This document shows positions 9,501 to 10,035 of a stretch of 10,035 bases of DNA, piece by piece. The notes beneath the pieces are model-generated. The model was given only the letters and a program-made list of their open reading frames with translations. It made no database searches and was not told the origin of the DNA. The DNA is from an uncultured Lachnospiraceae bacterium. GTDB lineage: Bacteria; Bacillota; Clostridia; Lachnospirales; Lachnospiraceae. Every line of letters begins with the position of its first letter. Position 1 is the first letter of the stretch. The translations under genes were made by a program, and so were the position numbers. The DNA lies in the NCBI GenBank assembly GCA_946623295.1, contig CAMOQY010000041.1, forward strand, positions 1 to 10,035. The letters run 5' to 3'.

Positions 9501-10035
9501 TGGTATTTGACGGAAGATATCGAGGTCACGGAGAGAGTCATCATCGCTGCAGGCAGCGAGCTCAACCTCTGCCTGAACGGGCATAACCTGACCGTTCCGG
9601 ACGGGACTGCGGCAAAATTCTTTGTCGTAAACGGAACTCTCAGCATATATGATGATACTGAAACGCCCGGCGCCATAAGCGGAGGCACGGCAAACTACGG
9701 CGGAGCCATAAGCGTACAGCGCGGCGCGGTATTTAACCTGTACGGCGGCGTCATATCTGGTAATTCCGCCTCGGGCGGCGCAGACAATCAGGGCGGAGCC
9801 ATCTACGTTCAGGGCGGCTCGGAGACTGCCCCGGGCGGCGTCGTCAATATGTACGGCGGAGAACTGCGCGGCAACAGCGCTGTCAAGATCGGCGGAGCCA
9901 TAGCGATAGGTGACTCGAACGACGCATCTCAATACGAGCCCGCATATGTAAATATTTACGGAGGAAAGATCTCCGGAAATACCGCCGACAGCAACGGCGG
10001 CGCGATCTACGCCGGAAAGTATACGAGAGTCTATA
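6549..10035 (+). CDS. Large exported beta-helix repeat surface protein (3'-truncated)
   Basis: Not a named gene that I recognise. The frame stays open for 1,162 complete codons and runs off the right edge, so the C-terminus and any anchor (LPXTG, SLH or wall-binding repeats) are not visible. ATG 6549 follows AGGAGG by seven bases. Residues 1-30 form a signal peptide: basic start (K3, R5, K6), hydrophobic ILAVLLSAAMAFSYL and a likely cleavage site AVA/DEG after residue 30. The rest is rich in Gly, Asn, Thr and Ser, with about twenty units of the type [I/F]-[ST]-G-N-[TS] often followed by GG-[AG]-[VIF]. This pattern is typical of right-handed parallel beta-helices and resembles the GGA[ILV]/FxxN repeats of chlamydial Pmp proteins. 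Three supermodules begin near residues 38, 530 and 964. Adhesion or glycan binding is plausible, but no catalytic motif was seen. No frameshift was found. Confidence 0.88.
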   Translation, partial: MVKIRKILAVLLSAAMAFSYLPGRESIAVADEGEVIEWTEADALPANSADSTGKTFKLMTDVTLSETKLWSGKGVGNITIDLNGHTIENTGELLNNAGVFHLEGTVTVTVKDSSPEGTGRLVGPDSQRYVVRIYGANGATFNLDGGSISGNTVQSGAVFVEKEDGVFNLRGGSISGNTASSNGGGVNINEGTFNMTSGVISGNTAANGGGVFCTGGGRFDITGGVISGNTAANGGGVYSQGSASSGNIGSGVIVRDNTSTAGGAGAFLATGTYTLAADFISNEAGSNGGAIYSGSKAAGATTSVTITGGTYSENTADKIGGAIYAYIPTALSVSDAAFTANSAGTRCGGVWIESDLDASFTRVTMTGNTTSGTVNGETGAVTDGEGAAILHNNRTGSIELNDQSTLALNGDGTLTLKDVTITGNTSGASGKQAVYYFTGSLVLEGCCVIKNNTSGGAAADITVRSGNTVTIGAAGLDPGSDIGLRLAAKPGLGDTVVTGASEGDEEYFTITNHTDRTLAFSSGSLVAAEHTYGGITYNALLPGESFPTKGSWYLTEDITLSGRTNLTGTLNIDLNGHTISVADSDEYGLIRTRNSEYELNITSSRPGAEIKVVSGSGAVFFSSSSDAVTENFSNFTVSGYDGDGQLMTFQGDSDITFTNVTFSGNTSSSYNGLFYVSGAEVTLENCTVENNSSTWDKASVVVENEGTSTTTVYATPGFLTAHGTAAVNVNGGTFSGNSSLVGGGVFSTISSGAALNVNGASFTGNTTEAASGGSAIHVRYGSANVTDSVFTGNTATAGNGALYINNAASASASVDGSSFTGNTGKAASAVYTGTNGIVSIKDSTVTGNSTADSGRYTGAVYSLSNDTTLEGGNVIKDNVNGAGDPADFTMQNPTSTGSTVTKTFIIKNPTDAADVNVKYANYRESCNGVIGTVEGEMAGTWTWLANTEYSLVKSGNGKLIVGDHVHDGVSFMPWTETGLPDEGNWYLTEDIEVTERVIIAAGSELNLCLNGHNLTVPDGTAAKFFVVNGTLSIYDDTETPGAISGGTANYGGAISVQRGAVFNLYGGVISGNSASGGADNQGGAIYVQGGSETAPGGVVNMYGGELRGNSAVKIGGAIAIGDSNDASQYEPAYVNIYGGKISGNTADSNGGAIYAGKYTRVY
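6660..6806 (+). repeat. Supermodule head 1 (residues 38-86 of the surface protein)
   Basis: First copy of a recurring segment: WTEADALP, then TFKLMTDVTLS, then ITIDLNGHT with its Asp at residue 81. It directly follows the signal peptide and precedes the first block of beta-helix repeats. Unlike heads 2 and 3 it lacks the leading histidine motif. The LNGH part probably caps or starts a helix (inference). Confidence 0.6.
6984..7298 (+). repeat. Four consecutive 26-codon beta-helix repeats
   Basis: Units begin at 6984, 7062, 7140 and 7218, each exactly 78 bases apart; a fifth, more diverged unit starts at 7299 after 81 bases. Each opens with G-[SV]-I-S-G-N-T and, in units 2-4, continues to an NGGGV motif. 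Units 3 and 4 are nearly identical over 41 bases (7140-7180 and 7218-7258), differing at only four positions, all silent third-codon bases. This points to fairly recent tandem duplication with the protein sequence conserved. In the fold, each unit is probably one turn of the beta-helix. Confidence 0.8.
8136..8282 (+). repeat. Supermodule head 2 (residues 530-578 of the surface protein)
   Basis: Second head: HTYGGITYNALLP, then GSWYLTEDITLS, then LNIDLNGHT with its Asp at residue 573. It repeats head 1 and head 3 in order and spacing. It follows a stretch (about residues 430-530) poor in the SGNT repeat, and so marks a domain boundary. Confidence 0.65.
9438..9587 (+). repeat. Supermodule head 3 (residues 964-1013 of the surface protein)
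   Basis: Third head: HVHDGVSFMPWTETGLP, then GNWYLTEDIEVT, then LNLCLNGHN, with Cys1008 in place of the Asp of the other copies. It starts 434 residues after head 2. The GG-rich SGN repeats resume after it (YGGVISGNSA) and continue to the window edge. Confidence 0.65.

Noticed and set aside
8049..9932. Minus-strand open frames of 276 and 264 codons opposite the surface gene
   Set aside because: The sense strand is open continuously with a signal peptide and clear repeats; the antisense frames arise from repeated GGC/GCC and ACC codons.

Overview
The window looks like chromosomal DNA from a fairly GC-rich monoderm bacterium, most likely a Clostridia-type Firmicute. The reasons are a DnaE-type replicative polymerase directly followed by ATP-dependent pfkA, a single long bifunctional Rel enzyme, strong AGGAGG-type ribosome binding sites, and a secreted beta-helix protein of a kind common in gut Firmicutes. 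The genus cannot be told from this sequence alone.

Layout. All recognisable genes are on the + strand. Positions 1-2889 hold the C-terminal 962 residues of DNA polymerase III alpha (dnaE); its start lies left of the window. After 81 bases with a possible promoter and a 26-base palindrome comes a complete pfkA (2971-3930). After another 81 bases comes a complete bifunctional (p)ppGpp synthetase/hydrolase, rel (4012-6291). A 257-base, partly AT-rich intergenic region (6292-6548) follows. It holds a consensus-like promoter, an inverted repeat, and a hairpin plus T-run that reads as a terminator or a leader attenuator. From 6549 to the right edge runs one uninterrupted frame of more than 1,160 codons, encoding an exported protein built of glycine/asparagine-rich beta-helix repeats. 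It has no stop in the window.

How the parts relate. The first three genes are housekeeping functions: replication, glycolysis and the stringent response. They are spaced closely enough to be cotranscribed, although pfkA may have its own promoter. Rel signals can inhibit replication, so the dnaE-pfkA-rel linkage is suggestive, but no functional coupling is shown here. The surface protein begins a separate transcription unit and probably an accessory region continuing to the right.

The least described material is the surface protein. It has three supermodules, each opened by a similar head segment followed by the motif [D/C]LNGH, and about twenty short repeats. Four of these are consecutive units of exactly 26 codons. 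I found no CRISPR array, tRNA, rRNA, insertion sequence or defence system.
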